Shown here: piece after piece, positions 1 through 7,969 of the stretch
Layout of the letters: every line of letters begins with the position of its first letter
Numbering within the stretch: position 1 is the stretch's first letter
Made by a program: the position numbers and the translations under genes
Notes under the pieces: model-generated
Databases searched by the model: none
What the model was told of the DNA's origin: nothing
What the model saw: only the letters and a program-made list of their open reading frames with translations
Assembly: GCF_902859585.1 (NCBI RefSeq)
Contig: NZ_CADIJM010000001.1
Location: forward strand, 62,001 to 126,000
Direction of reading: 5' to 3'
Source of the DNA: Achromobacter animicus
GTDB taxonomy: Bacteria; Pseudomonadota; Gammaproteobacteria; Burkholderiales; Burkholderiaceae_B
Length of the DNA: 64,000 nucleotides

Positions 1-1829
1 TCGGCCGCCTGGCGCAGTTCCTCGTTCTTGCGCGCCTCCTCCAGGATTTCGTCGATTCGCGGCGCCAGTGCGACGGACAGGTCGATGATGTCGTTGGCGG
101 TGTAGCCACGCTCCCAGCGTGCGCGTAACGTCACGTCATCACCCTTGGCCCGCATGGCACGCGTCGCTTCTTTCAGCAGGGCCTTGCGCTGATCCGCATT
201 GAGCCGCTCGGCAAACGAGATGCCCGCCACCAGGCCCTGGACCACGCCTTTCTCCCGATACCCGGTGGTAGCCGCCACCTCGCTCGCGACGCTGCGGCTG
301 ATGACCTTGGGCGCCAGGTTGTCGCGGATCCAGCTTCGGCTTAACCGCAGCAATCCAGCGCTAAGACCGTGGCCGAATCCCGTGCGCATCCCTTCCGCGC
401 GCGCCGCTTCCTGCGCTTCGGCGTAGGTCATCGCAAATTGCACCATCAGCATGATCGCGTCCTGCGGGCCGGGCATCAGGAAGTCGGCCACCCAGCCGGC
501 GGCGCTGCCGATCTTGCTCAACGCTGAGGCCGCGCGGCCTTGGACTTTCAGGACCGATCCGGCTTCTTCGGCCAGCGCGGCGGTGGTGGTGGCGGGCGCG
601 GACGCAGCTTTCTTGCCGAAGCGTTGTTCAAATTCCTCCATCCGAGGCGGGCCGGCGGGGACCTTGGGCTGTTCGCCGGGAATGCGGGGTTTGGTGGCGG
701 GTTGTTCGACGGGGAGTTGGGGCAGGGATCCTCTTGGCCGGGGGCGTCCCACGTTATCCGGGTGCTGAACGAACTTTTCGTCGGGTAGCCCGGCTCGCAC
801 GGCGGGGTCGCGCATGGTCGATAAGGATCGATAGTGACCCGTACCATCGTTCCAGGTTTTGACCTTGCCGCTCTCGAAATCCACTTGGCCCGCCCAGTTG
901 ACGCGTTCGCCGCGCGCCGCTTCGGTGTGACCATATCCGCCGCCGACCGTCCTCTTCGACTTGACGGCGAAGATCTCGCCGTCTTTCACTACAAAGTCAT
1001 AGTTGCCGCGCGCCGTGCGGACGTACTTTGGGCCGACCTCCTTCCACGTGCCGTTGACGTTCCTGAGCCGGACGACTTCGCCCGACGATCCCGGCGCCGG
1101 CAGATCCCTGGGCAGATTGCCATAGGTCGGACCGCTTGCGTCGCGCTGGAGAAGACGGGCGCCGTGCGCGCTCATCGACGATTGCTGAACCACGTGCGCC
1201 AGCTCATGCGCCAGCAGCGCGCGGCCTGCGGTCGTGCCCGGCGCGTACTGACCCGCGTTCAGAACGATGTGATGGCCGACGGTATAGGCCCGGGCGTCAA
1301 CGGCATTTGCAGAAGCAATCGCCAGCGCATCGGAATGCAGCTGGACGTGGCTGAAGTCGCGCTGGAAACGAGACTCCATGAAGGCGCGGGTATGCGCATC
1401 GAGGGGACGGCCTTGGATGGATAGCACGTCGCGAAGGCCAGGAATGTCATCGAGCGATGCCGCGTTGCGCGGCTCGGCCGGCCGCAGAAGCGGGGGCGGT
1501 GGAACCGGTGTGGGTTGCAAGGTGGACGGCACGGCGCCGTGCGCCTGGTCGTCTTGGGATTGCGGCATGCGCATCACGTGTCCGGACATGCGATGCGCTT
1601 CCTGCTCTGACGCGTCGCCGGGATGACTGATCGCAAGGTGCGTGCCGGGGGGATGCACGGATATCGCGGAGACCGAATGAACCGGACGCCACCGCTGAAG
1701 TTTCGTATCGCGCGCAGCCCCATCTGGCGGCGTGCGCGACGCTGCACGCTTATCCGCCGCGTCCCGTTTGCGGCTTGCGGCCGGCCCTTTGTGAACCGCC
1801 GCCTTGGGCTTTTGCACGAAAGCGCGCAT
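1..1829 (-). CDS. eCIS-core (DUF4157) domain protein, C-terminus beyond left edge
   Basis: The reading frame runs leftward from an ATG at 1829 and leaves the window still open after 609 codons, so the protein is partial. Residues about 150-222 form a DUF4157/eCIS-core domain: SRFQRDFSHVQLHSD, then TVGHHIVLNAGQY, then the zinc-protease-like motif H208-ELA-H212 followed by VVQQSS. Behind it come a region containing EAARGERVNWAGQV, a Pro-rich linker (about 350-380) and a long Ala-rich helical tail. DUF4157 proteins are known from extracellular contractile injection loci and toxin-like proteins; no injection-system gene is visible here. The start is uncertain: the good Shine-Dalgarno AGGAGG (1861-1867) is about 31 nt upstream of the ATG, with no usual start codon at normal distance from it. 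Family assignment is firm, cellular role unknown. Confidence 0.85.
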   Translation of the reverse strand, partial: MRAFVQKPKAAVHKGPAASRKRDAADKRAASRTPPDGAARDTKLQRWRPVHSVSAISVHPPGTHLAISHPGDASEQEAHRMSGHVMRMPQSQDDQAHGAVPSTLQPTPVPPPPLLRPAEPRNAASLDDIPGLRDVLSIQGRPLDAHTRAFMESRFQRDFSHVQLHSDALAIASANAVDARAYTVGHHIVLNAGQYAPGTTAGRALLAHELAHVVQQSSMSAHGARLLQRDASGPTYGNLPRDLPAPGSSGEVVRLRNVNGTWKEVGPKYVRTARGNYDFVVKDGEIFAVKSKRTVGGGYGHTEAARGERVNWAGQVDFESGKVKTWNDGTGHYRSLSTMRDPAVRAGLPDEKFVQHPDNVGRPRPRGSLPQLPVEQPATKPRIPGEQPKVPAGPPRMEEFEQRFGKKAASAPATTTAALAEEAGSVLKVQGRAASALSKIGSAAGWVADFLMPGPQDAIMLMVQFAMTYAEAQEAARAEGMRTGFGHGLSAGLLRLSRSWIRDNLAPKVISRSVASEVAATTGYREKGVVQGLVAGISFAERLNADQRKALLKEATRAMRAKGDDVTLRARWERGYTANDIIDLSVALAPRIDEILEEARKNEELRQAA

Positions 1830-1996
1830 GGATTCGCTCCGTTCGTTCCGGCGATTATTGTCCTCCTTTGCGGGGTGGCTGAATACGGGCGGGTTTGGTC
1901 CGGCACCTATTTCTGTAATACTCCGGCATCACCGTTTCAGTACGCGCTCGTCATTAACTGACATCGCCAAAACCTCACGGCTTTCGGATTCCGCCC

Positions 1997-2605
1997 ATGT
2001 CTGAACACCATCAATTCATCTTCCCCCGCGACTTCCACCTGCCGCCGCCCAATTGGCCCGCGTTGGAAGCGCGGCTGCTGGAAGGGGGTTATGTCCTGCC
2101 GGCGCATGGCGACACCATTCCCTACCGCGCCAACAACGACGACGGTTTCGACGGAGATGACGCGTCATGGCGCAGCGTCCAATACTGCCTCGGCCCGGCG
2201 GCCAGACCCTACCTGAGCGATGCTGTCAGAGAGGATTACGACGCCGATCCCAGACACTTTCCGCTCATGTTGCTGGCCTTCGATGGGCCGAATCCCCGCG
2301 TCATGGTCGGCGAAAATCTTTTCGCGCCGAGCGTGCCGGGATCAAACGAACCCGCCATGCCGATGCCAGCCGAGTCGCACATCGACTTCATCGGCGAAGC
2401 CTACGAGAACCCGGCCGTCCAATGGCAATGCGAGGAAAGCGGACGCAGTTATCGCATCCTTGAACTCGATTGGCATTACAGCCTGGCGATGGGATTCCGG
2501 ATGGTGCAATGCGAAGGACTGGATCGCGAGAGTGCGGAAGGGCTGGCGGGCCTGATCGGCGAACTGACGGGTCAGGTCATGGGCTGCAGCCATCGGCATC
2601 TATGA
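1997..2605 (+). CDS. hypothetical protein, 202 aa
   Basis: The protein is soluble-looking and acidic, with no signal peptide or membrane segment. It is rich in Trp and Pro near the N-terminus (LPPPNWPALEARL) and ends in a helical stretch and CSHRHL. I do not recognise the family. It is transcribed divergently from the eCIS-core gene, with 167 bp between the starts, so the two could share a control region. Coding is supported by normal codon use and the absence of a competing frame. An immunity-type role is conceivable from the neighbourhood only. Confidence 0.6.
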   Translation: MSEHHQFIFPRDFHLPPPNWPALEARLLEGGYVLPAHGDTIPYRANNDDGFDGDDASWRSVQYCLGPAARPYLSDAVREDYDADPRHFPLMLLAFDGPNPRVMVGENLFAPSVPGSNEPAMPMPAESHIDFIGEAYENPAVQWQCEESGRSYRILELDWHYSLAMGFRMVQCEGLDRESAEGLAGLIGELTGQVMGCSHRHL

Positions 2606-2744
2606 CTGCGCAGGGGCGTGGACAATCGTCAGCCTACAGCCAGAGACAATTCGAAACGCCGCAGCGCGCCTGCCGACACATCTTCGCCCCTGCACAATGG
2701 CATCCTATGTGTGACGAATGCCAGACCCATTCCCAAGGAGCGAT

Positions 2745-2957
2745 ATGTCGATTCAAACGTTAAGCCGCTACGGTGTTGTGTTGTTTCTTGCCGCCATGAG
2801 TTCGGGCTGCTCGGTCGTCGGCGAGTGCGGATTGCTTCGCAGCAGCTGCGGCTATGAAGGCCAGTACGAATCGGGTGAGGAAGATTACGCGGAAGACGAA
2901 GCCAAACGGTTGAATAAACAGTCTTCCGATCGGTTGCGTCGAAGCTCTGGAGACTGA
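2745..2957 (+). CDS. small putative lipoprotein, 70 aa
   Basis: The ATG at 2745 is preceded by AAGGAG (2734-2739) at good spacing, which decides the start over the ATG at 2718. The N-terminus has a short hydrophobic segment (VVLFLAAM) followed by SSGC, a plausible lipobox with the lipidated Cys near residue 20. The mature part is short, with two more Cys and a very acidic stretch (ESGEEDYAEDEAKR). No family is recognised. It is probably a small outer- or inner-membrane-anchored lipoprotein. Confidence 0.55.
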   Translation: MSIQTLSRYGVVLFLAAMSSGCSVVGECGLLRSSCGYEGQYESGEEDYAEDEAKRLNKQSSDRLRRSSGD

Positions 2958-3508
2958 CGCGGCCCGCGGCTTGTCTGAATTGGTGAAGGCGTCCTGATCC
3001 CGCCACGGTGCAGCTGCGCGGGTACTTGAACGCGACGCGGCCGGGATCGTCGAACACCTGACGCCTCGCCCCGATAGAATGCCCAGCGCCCCGTCAGCGT
3101 GGTGCTGGGCAGAATTTCAAAATGCTCTCATTCTGAATAACGCGCTCGGCGTTTTATCTACCGAAGCCGATCATTCATCACGGCCAGTCTGCCAAGTTTC
3201 CCAAAAGATTCGAAGTAGTCTTATTTCCGTAATGATTGCCGCGGTGGTTTCATACGCCTGCAGCATGCGATGTGCTGCAGGTGGAAACGCTGATAAATCC
3301 ATATTCCGTTCCCAGCGAGCGCTCGCTGTAGACCGGCAGCTTCAGATTTCATGATGGTCTGCGGCGAGTAATCTGGATAAAGCAGCGGCGGCTAAATCGC
3401 GTTAAAAGTTGGGGCATAGGTAGGGTGACGCTATTAGCCGATGCCTGGGGCCGTGGCGCAAGTCACGGCCTTTCTTTTGCATCCTTTCAATCTAGGACCC
3501 GGTGGCGT
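2958..3508. other. intergenic region with inverted repeats, no convincing gene
   Basis: No reading frame here has convincing protein features. It contains a perfect 9-bp hairpin (CCTGCAGCA 3257-3265 and TGCTGCAGG 3273-3281), a perfect 16-bp palindrome CAGCGAGCGCTCGCTG (3313-3328) and a terminator-like hairpin at 3449-3478. The base composition is less G+C-rich than the flanks in its middle part. Confidence 0.5.
3449..3478 (+). terminator. Rho-independent terminator-like hairpin
   Basis: GGCCGTG (3449-3455), an 8-nt loop and CACGGCC (3464-3470) are followed by TTTCTTTT. In the rightward direction this is a good intrinsic terminator, but the nearest rightward gene ends about 490 bp upstream. 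It may end an unannotated small RNA. Confidence 0.55.
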
Positions 3509-3841
3509 TCATGCAAGCGGAAACTGCTTCCGAGCACGCGAAAGGAAGACTGCCCGAAGTCCGAGCACCGCAGGCAAGACAACAATTGCGAGCCAGCCCG
3601 CGATCGATGCCGCCCATGCCCAACGATATTTCCAGGAGATGAATTCCGGTACGCCGTTGTCGTCAAACCAAGGATCAATTGATATCAGTATCAATCCCAT
3701 GGCATAGCAAAGTACTAATGCCAAGAGGGTAACGGTAAGCGCAGGCGGCGCTCCTTTGACCGAGCGTCCCTTCACCACACCAGCCAGCCAGATCGTCAGG
3801 ACGCCCACGAGTACAAGGGGAAAGATAAGGATCATCAGCAT
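3509..3841 (-). CDS. small integral membrane protein, 110 aa
   Basis: Three hydrophobic segments are visible, at about residues 2-23, 34-54 and 77-98, separated by short basic or acidic loops (KGRSVKGAP; DPWFDDNG). The protein ends in a basic tail (SRARKQ). No family is recognised. It starts 38 bp downstream of the SUKH gene on the same strand, so the two are probably cotranscribed. SUKH-type immunity genes sometimes have small membrane partners, but a functional link here is inference. Confidence 0.6.
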   Translation of the reverse strand: MLMILIFPLVLVGVLTIWLAGVVKGRSVKGAPPALTVTLLALVLCYAMGLILISIDPWFDDNGVPEFISWKYRWAWAASIAGWLAIVVLPAVLGLRAVFLSRARKQFPLA

Positions 3842-3879
3842 TTCGTGCGCTCTGTCTTGTCGGGGCTCATTGATACTCC

Positions 3880-4434
3880 TTAATACTCCCCCAGAAACTC
3901 CTCCGGATCGGCTTCGATCTCGGCAATCGACCCCATCAATAGCGCCTCAAAGCTGGGCGCCACCCAGGTGATCTGGTCCGGGTCATGGGTGAAGGCGATG
4001 ATCTGCCCCGGTGTGCCCGCCTCGGTGGGCGAGTGGTCGATCATCATCAGCAGTGTTGCGCCGCCGAAACTGGCGAAGGGGAGCCAGCCCTGGTGAAACC
4101 AGCCGTCCCTGATGCGCGCATCTCGCAGCGCCGGTTCAGCGTATCCGACATATCGCGGCGCTCGGTCTGCCATACGCGCTCGTGCCGCAATCGCCTTTTC
4201 CAACGGCAGAAAATCATAAGCCGTCAAATAGCCCGGCTGCATGAACACCGGCTCGTCGCGCTCGGCCCCATTGGCACGAAGCCAAGCCTGCCGGGCGCCC
4301 GCAGAGATAAGGAAGCCAAGTTCCGCCTCTACCGCTTCCAGGACCGATTCCGCCGCGCCTGGGTTGAGGTTTAGCGCGTGACCGTGCGCGTCGCATACCG
4401 CTCGAACCCGATCAACGTATTGGGAAAAATTCAT
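3880..4434 (-). CDS. SMI1/KNR4 (SUKH) family protein
   Basis: The 184-aa protein has the SUKH layout: an N-terminal helical part with LEAVEAELGFLIS, a central LTAYDFLPLEKAI, and the typical C-terminal strand region GWLPFASFGGATLLMMID followed by a Gly-rich turn and a final helix with SFEALL. SUKH proteins are known mostly as immunity proteins against polymorphic or contact-dependent nuclease toxins, and some have regulatory roles. No cognate toxin is adjacent. It lies 24 bp downstream of the methyltransferase gene and upstream of a small membrane protein, all leftward. Confidence 0.75.
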   Translation of the reverse strand: MNFSQYVDRVRAVCDAHGHALNLNPGAAESVLEAVEAELGFLISAGARQAWLRANGAERDEPVFMQPGYLTAYDFLPLEKAIAARARMADRAPRYVGYAEPALRDARIRDGWFHQGWLPFASFGGATLLMMIDHSPTEAGTPGQIIAFTHDPDQITWVAPSFEALLMGSIAEIEADPEEFLGEY

Positions 4435-4458
4435 CGCCGCTGGTGGTCCTTTTGCGTG

Positions 4459-5307
4459 TTACGCAGCTTGCGGCAAGAAAAACCGATCCTTCAGTTCCTG
4501 CAATCCAATCCGCTCCAACATCTCGGTCAAACGCTCGGCAGGCTTGCGAGTCGGCAGATTTTTATATTGCGCAATGATCAGCTCATTCTTCATCGAATGC
4601 TCCCAGCCAACCAGTTCAGTCACGCTGACCTGATACCCATGCGCCTCAAGCTGCAGGCAACGCAGCACATTCGTAATCTGGCTACCGAACTCCCGCGTGT
4701 GCAGTGGATGCCGCCAGATCTCGGCCAACGGATCGGCCAGCGCTTTTGCCTTGTTTTTCCGCAGCACCGAAGCCACTTCCGCCTGGCAGCACGGCACGAC
4801 CACGATGTATTTGGCTTTCTTCTCCAACGCAAAATGAATTGCGTCGTCGGTGGCGGTATTGCAGGCGTGCAGGGCGGTAACGACGTCAATCGATGCGGGA
4901 AGCTTGTTCGAGGTGATCGATTCCGCAACCGAGAGGTTCAGAAACGACATGCCGCCAAAGCCCAGCCGCTTGGCCAGTTCCTCCGACGACTTCACCAGTT
5001 CTTCCCGCGTTTCGATGCCGTAGATATGCGAGCCGTTCTTCAGCGCCTCGGGCTGATCCTTGAAGAACAGGTCGTACAGGATGAAACCAAGATACGACTT
5101 GCCCGCGCCGTGGTCGGCCAGCGTGACGGCGCCGCGTTGCGCTTGGACGTCCTTGAGCAGCGGCTCGATGAACTGGAACAGGTGGTAGACCTGCTTGAGC
5201 TTGCGGCGGCTGTCCTGGTTCATCTTGCCGTCGCGGGTCAGGATGTGCAGGGCCTTGAGCAGTTCGATCGACTGGCCGGGGCGGATGTCGTGGGTTTTTT
5301 CGGACAT
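4459..5307 (-). CDS. class I SAM-dependent methyltransferase (Methyltransf_32-like)
   Basis: The ATG at 5307 (MSEKTHD) is chosen over the longer frame because the upstream codons cross a terminator hairpin. The roughly 282-aa protein has a motif I-like ADHGAGKSYLGFILYDL, an acidic motif II region (IYGIETREEL) and ALHACNTATDDAI followed by VVVPCCQAE. This combination is typical of the Methyltransf_32 group (GSTCD/METTL25-like; H-A-C near the active site). The substrate is unknown; RNA or a small molecule are both possible. It is first in a leftward set with the SUKH and membrane-protein genes. Confidence 0.75.
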   Translation of the reverse strand: MSEKTHDIRPGQSIELLKALHILTRDGKMNQDSRRKLKQVYHLFQFIEPLLKDVQAQRGAVTLADHGAGKSYLGFILYDLFFKDQPEALKNGSHIYGIETREELVKSSEELAKRLGFGGMSFLNLSVAESITSNKLPASIDVVTALHACNTATDDAIHFALEKKAKYIVVVPCCQAEVASVLRKNKAKALADPLAEIWRHPLHTREFGSQITNVLRCLQLEAHGYQVSVTELVGWEHSMKNELIIAQYKNLPTRKPAERLTEMLERIGLQELKDRFFLPQAA

Positions 5308-5320
5308 GGGGAAAGGCAAA

Positions 5321-5342
5321 GCGCCCCGCTGGGGCGGGGCGC
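5321..5342 (-). terminator. terminator of the ABC/monooxygenase operon
   Basis: Read leftward, GCGCCCCG (complement of 5335-5342) and CGGGGCGC (complement of 5321-5328) form a strong hairpin followed by TTTGCCTTT. It lies about 95 bp past the stop of the CMD-domain gene and just before the methyltransferase start, so it probably ends the long leftward operon. Confidence 0.7.
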
Positions 5343-5436
5343 GTCGAGGTGCGGAAAGAGGCATTTTACCCCTCTGCGTGTTTGACTCCGGCTCTACCTG
5401 AGGGCCGGCGCCAGACACGCAGGTCAAAGGAGCGCC

Positions 5437-6606
5437 TCAGACCGTCACGAGGACAGGCTCACCCAGATTCAGCATCAACCGATTCGCCCACGCAAAGATC
5501 GCGTCCGAATGCAGCAGATCCAGGATCTCACCGTCATTCAATCCAACGTCCTTCAGCGCCTGGATGCTGGCCGCGTTCACGTCAGCCTGCGCTTCGGTGA
5601 TCTGGATCGAGAACTTGCCAATCGCCTGTTCACGCTTGGTCGTGCCAGCCGTGATCGGATCCTCGAACACCTGCCCAATCACGTCATTGCGCTTGGCCAG
5701 TTGCTCGAACCGCTGCGCATGCACCGACGCGCAGTACACGCAGCCGTTGACGCGCGACACGACGGTGGCGCCCAGCTCGCGTTCGGCGCGCGACATGCCG
5801 CCCGGGGCGTACATGATGGCGTTGAAGGCCGTGGAGCGTTGGCGCAGGATTTCCGGCTGGTGGACCAGGAACAGGTAGTAGTCCGAGACCTTGGCCTTGG
5901 GGTGGCTTTCTTCCAGGACGGCGATCTGTTCGGGCGTGGCAGTGTCGACGTTGACGACGTCGAGCCAGGCCTTCCACTCCAGGACTTCGTTCGTGAAACC
6001 GTGGGCCTTGATGACGTCGCCGGGTTCGGTGTTGCCGGGGTTGATGACGGCAGTCGCTTCCGCGGCAGCAGAACCGGCGCCTTGACCCTCAGCGGCCTTC
6101 ATCGCCACCAACCCCGCCACCAGACGCGTCTGATACGACAGGAAGGCGATGAGCTGCGACAGGGTGACGACAGCGGGCGTCGAAACCCCCGCCGCCGGCA
6201 GCGTCTTCAGCGCCGCCTCGTCGCCTTCGACAGGCTTTTCAATCAGTTTGCGCGTGAATTCCAGCACGGCGGCCAGTTGCGGGTTGGCGGCGTCGGCCGG
6301 TTTGCCCGATTCGGCGACGGCGATGTCCGCTGCCGCGGCGCCGGCTTCCACGGCGCGGGCACGATAGTGCGCAGCCAGCAGCGGCGACGGCGTGATGCGC
6401 GTGGCATACAGCGCGACCAGCAGCCGGTCGGCCAGCGACAGGCCGGGCAGGGCCGGGTCGAACAGGGCGTCGTAGCTGCCTTGCGTGGCGGCGGCGACCT
6501 TGTCGCGCTTGTGGCGCACGTCAAAGGTCTGGCTGCCGGGCGTCAGGCCCACGAGCTGGTCGACGAGGTCTTTGTTGATGTCGTAGACGATGGGTTGTTG
6601 TGCCAT
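5437..6606 (-). CDS. CMD/alkylhydroperoxidase-domain protein, two-domain form
   Basis: The 389-aa protein appears to contain two AhpD-like helical domains. The N-terminal half (about 20-190) lacks a redox Cys pair. The C-terminal half carries VNGCVYCASVHAQRF, the C-x2-C-x3-H motif of carboxymuconolactone decarboxylase/AhpD-type proteins. It resembles the Avi_7169/Avi_7170-type families, joined in one chain. AhpD-type proteins use the CxxC as a peroxidase or disulfide-reducing centre; the reaction here is unknown. It is the last gene of the leftward operon, 24 bp after the BAAT-like hydrolase, which suggests a catabolic partner role. Confidence 0.75.
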   Translation of the reverse strand: MAQQPIVYDINKDLVDQLVGLTPGSQTFDVRHKRDKVAAATQGSYDALFDPALPGLSLADRLLVALYATRITPSPLLAAHYRARAVEAGAAAADIAVAESGKPADAANPQLAAVLEFTRKLIEKPVEGDEAALKTLPAAGVSTPAVVTLSQLIAFLSYQTRLVAGLVAMKAAEGQGAGSAAAEATAVINPGNTEPGDVIKAHGFTNEVLEWKAWLDVVNVDTATPEQIAVLEESHPKAKVSDYYLFLVHQPEILRQRSTAFNAIMYAPGGMSRAERELGATVVSRVNGCVYCASVHAQRFEQLAKRNDVIGQVFEDPITAGTTKREQAIGKFSIQITEAQADVNAASIQALKDVGLNDGEILDLLHSDAIFAWANRLMLNLGEPVLVTV

Positions 6607-6630
6607 TGACGAATTCTCCTAAAGTTTCTT

Positions 6631-7965
6631 TCAGCCGGCGTTGCGCTTGTCGCCCGCAGTCGCAACCGCCGCACCCTTGGCCTTCACCGCCGCATCCAGG
6701 AACGACGTCACGCCTTCCCAGGATTCCTGATCGGCGCGGGCGTTGTCCTTGGGGTTGCCGCCGCTGGTGCTGATCTTGCCCGACACCGGGTGGGCGTACA
6801 CAAGCTGCGTGGTGGGCACGTAGGGGAACAGGATCGAGTGGCCGCCGTTCTCGTAATCCAGCCACTTGACCGGGTACGGGTGCTGCACCTCGACCAGCTT
6901 GTCCTGCACCATCTTCGAATACAGGCTGGACGGCCACGAGCCGTCGTCGGTGCCGGACAGCAGCATGACCGGGCCTTCGATGTCTTCCACGCGGATGCGG
7001 GCGCGGGCGACGGCGTCGGGGTCTTGCAGCGCAGTCAGGATGGCCTTTTCGTGGCGATGCGGCGCGGGGCCTTCATCGAATGGGGCCCAGGTGGCGGTGC
7101 GGTTGTTTTCCCAGACGTGGGGAATGGGCTTGCCGCCCAGCAGCCACGTCGGGCCTTCGCGGCCGATCTTGGGATCGCAGGCGTTCTGGCCGCTGTGCAC
7201 GACAGCGCCGGGCACGTAGGCCACGACCGCCGACACTTCCTTGGGGAAGGTGGCGCCCAACAGCAGCACCAGTTCGCCGCCGCGCGACTGGCCGCTGATG
7301 GCGACGAAGTCGTGCTTGGGCTGGACCTTCTTGCGCAGCCAGCGCAGTCCGGTCTGGAAGTATTCGAGCGGGGTATTGGAAATGTAGTCCGACAGGCCCG
7401 GCGCCTTGAAGTACGCCAGCGCAAAGGCGGCGTACCCGCGCGAGGCGTACAGGGCGGCGCGCGGTTCATTGATGCCGCCGCCGGACCCGTTCAGGATCAT
7501 GACGGCGGGATGCGATCCCGGCGCGCTGCCGGCGGGCAGGTACAGGGTGCCGACCAGACCTTCCTCGCGGACTTCAACGCGCGTGACGCCGTCGGACGCC
7601 AGGCGTTGCGTGAAGCTGGCGCGCGCTTCGGCGCCTTCCACGCGAGCCACCACGTCGGTGACCAACGCGTCGGTCACCGGGTGGTTGAAGTATTCACGGC
7701 TCTTGCCGTCGTCGGGGGACTGCGCCCAGATCAGCCCCATCGGGGACAGGCCGGTGTAGTCGCCGGAAACGGGCGCTTCGCGGGTCAGGTCGACCACGCC
7801 GTCCTCGCCCGCCGTGTAGGCGGCCTGGGCTTGCCAGACCACGCCGTTGCGGCGGGTGAGGGCGGTGATCTCGACGGTCGCGCCGGGCGCCACGTGTTCG
7901 ACGCGGATCTGGCGCGGGACGTCGATGAGGGCGTCCGCGGGGGTGATGGTCAGGGTCGGCGCCAT
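6631..7965 (-). CDS. BAAT-like acyl-CoA thioester hydrolase / dienelactone hydrolase-type enzyme
   Basis: The 444-aa protein has an N-terminal beta-sandwich like the acyl-CoA thioesterase/BAAT N-domain (about 1-130: TLTITPADALIDVPRQIRV, SPMGLIWAQ). A C-terminal alpha/beta-hydrolase follows, with oxyanion region MILNGSGGGINEPRAA, nucleophile elbow SGQSRGGE, acid region LLSGTDDGSWPSS and a His in NGGHSILFP. BAAT-type enzymes cleave or transfer acyl groups from CoA esters. No signal peptide is visible, so it is probably cytoplasmic. It starts 4 bp after the binding-protein stop, within the ABC importer operon, so its substrate is probably derived from what the transporter imports. Confidence 0.8.
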   Translation of the reverse strand: MAPTLTITPADALIDVPRQIRVEHVAPGATVEITALTRRNGVVWQAQAAYTAGEDGVVDLTREAPVSGDYTGLSPMGLIWAQSPDDGKSREYFNHPVTDALVTDVVARVEGAEARASFTQRLASDGVTRVEVREEGLVGTLYLPAGSAPGSHPAVMILNGSGGGINEPRAALYASRGYAAFALAYFKAPGLSDYISNTPLEYFQTGLRWLRKKVQPKHDFVAISGQSRGGELVLLLGATFPKEVSAVVAYVPGAVVHSGQNACDPKIGREGPTWLLGGKPIPHVWENNRTATWAPFDEGPAPHRHEKAILTALQDPDAVARARIRVEDIEGPVMLLSGTDDGSWPSSLYSKMVQDKLVEVQHPYPVKWLDYENGGHSILFPYVPTTQLVYAHPVSGKISTSGGNPKDNARADQESWEGVTSFLDAAVKAKGAAVATAGDKRNAG

Positions 7966-7969
7966 GGCT

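Noticed and set aside
3079-3354. 91-codon frame in the structured intergenic region
   Set aside because: Crosses the inverted repeats, no ribosome site, odd composition; more likely non-coding.
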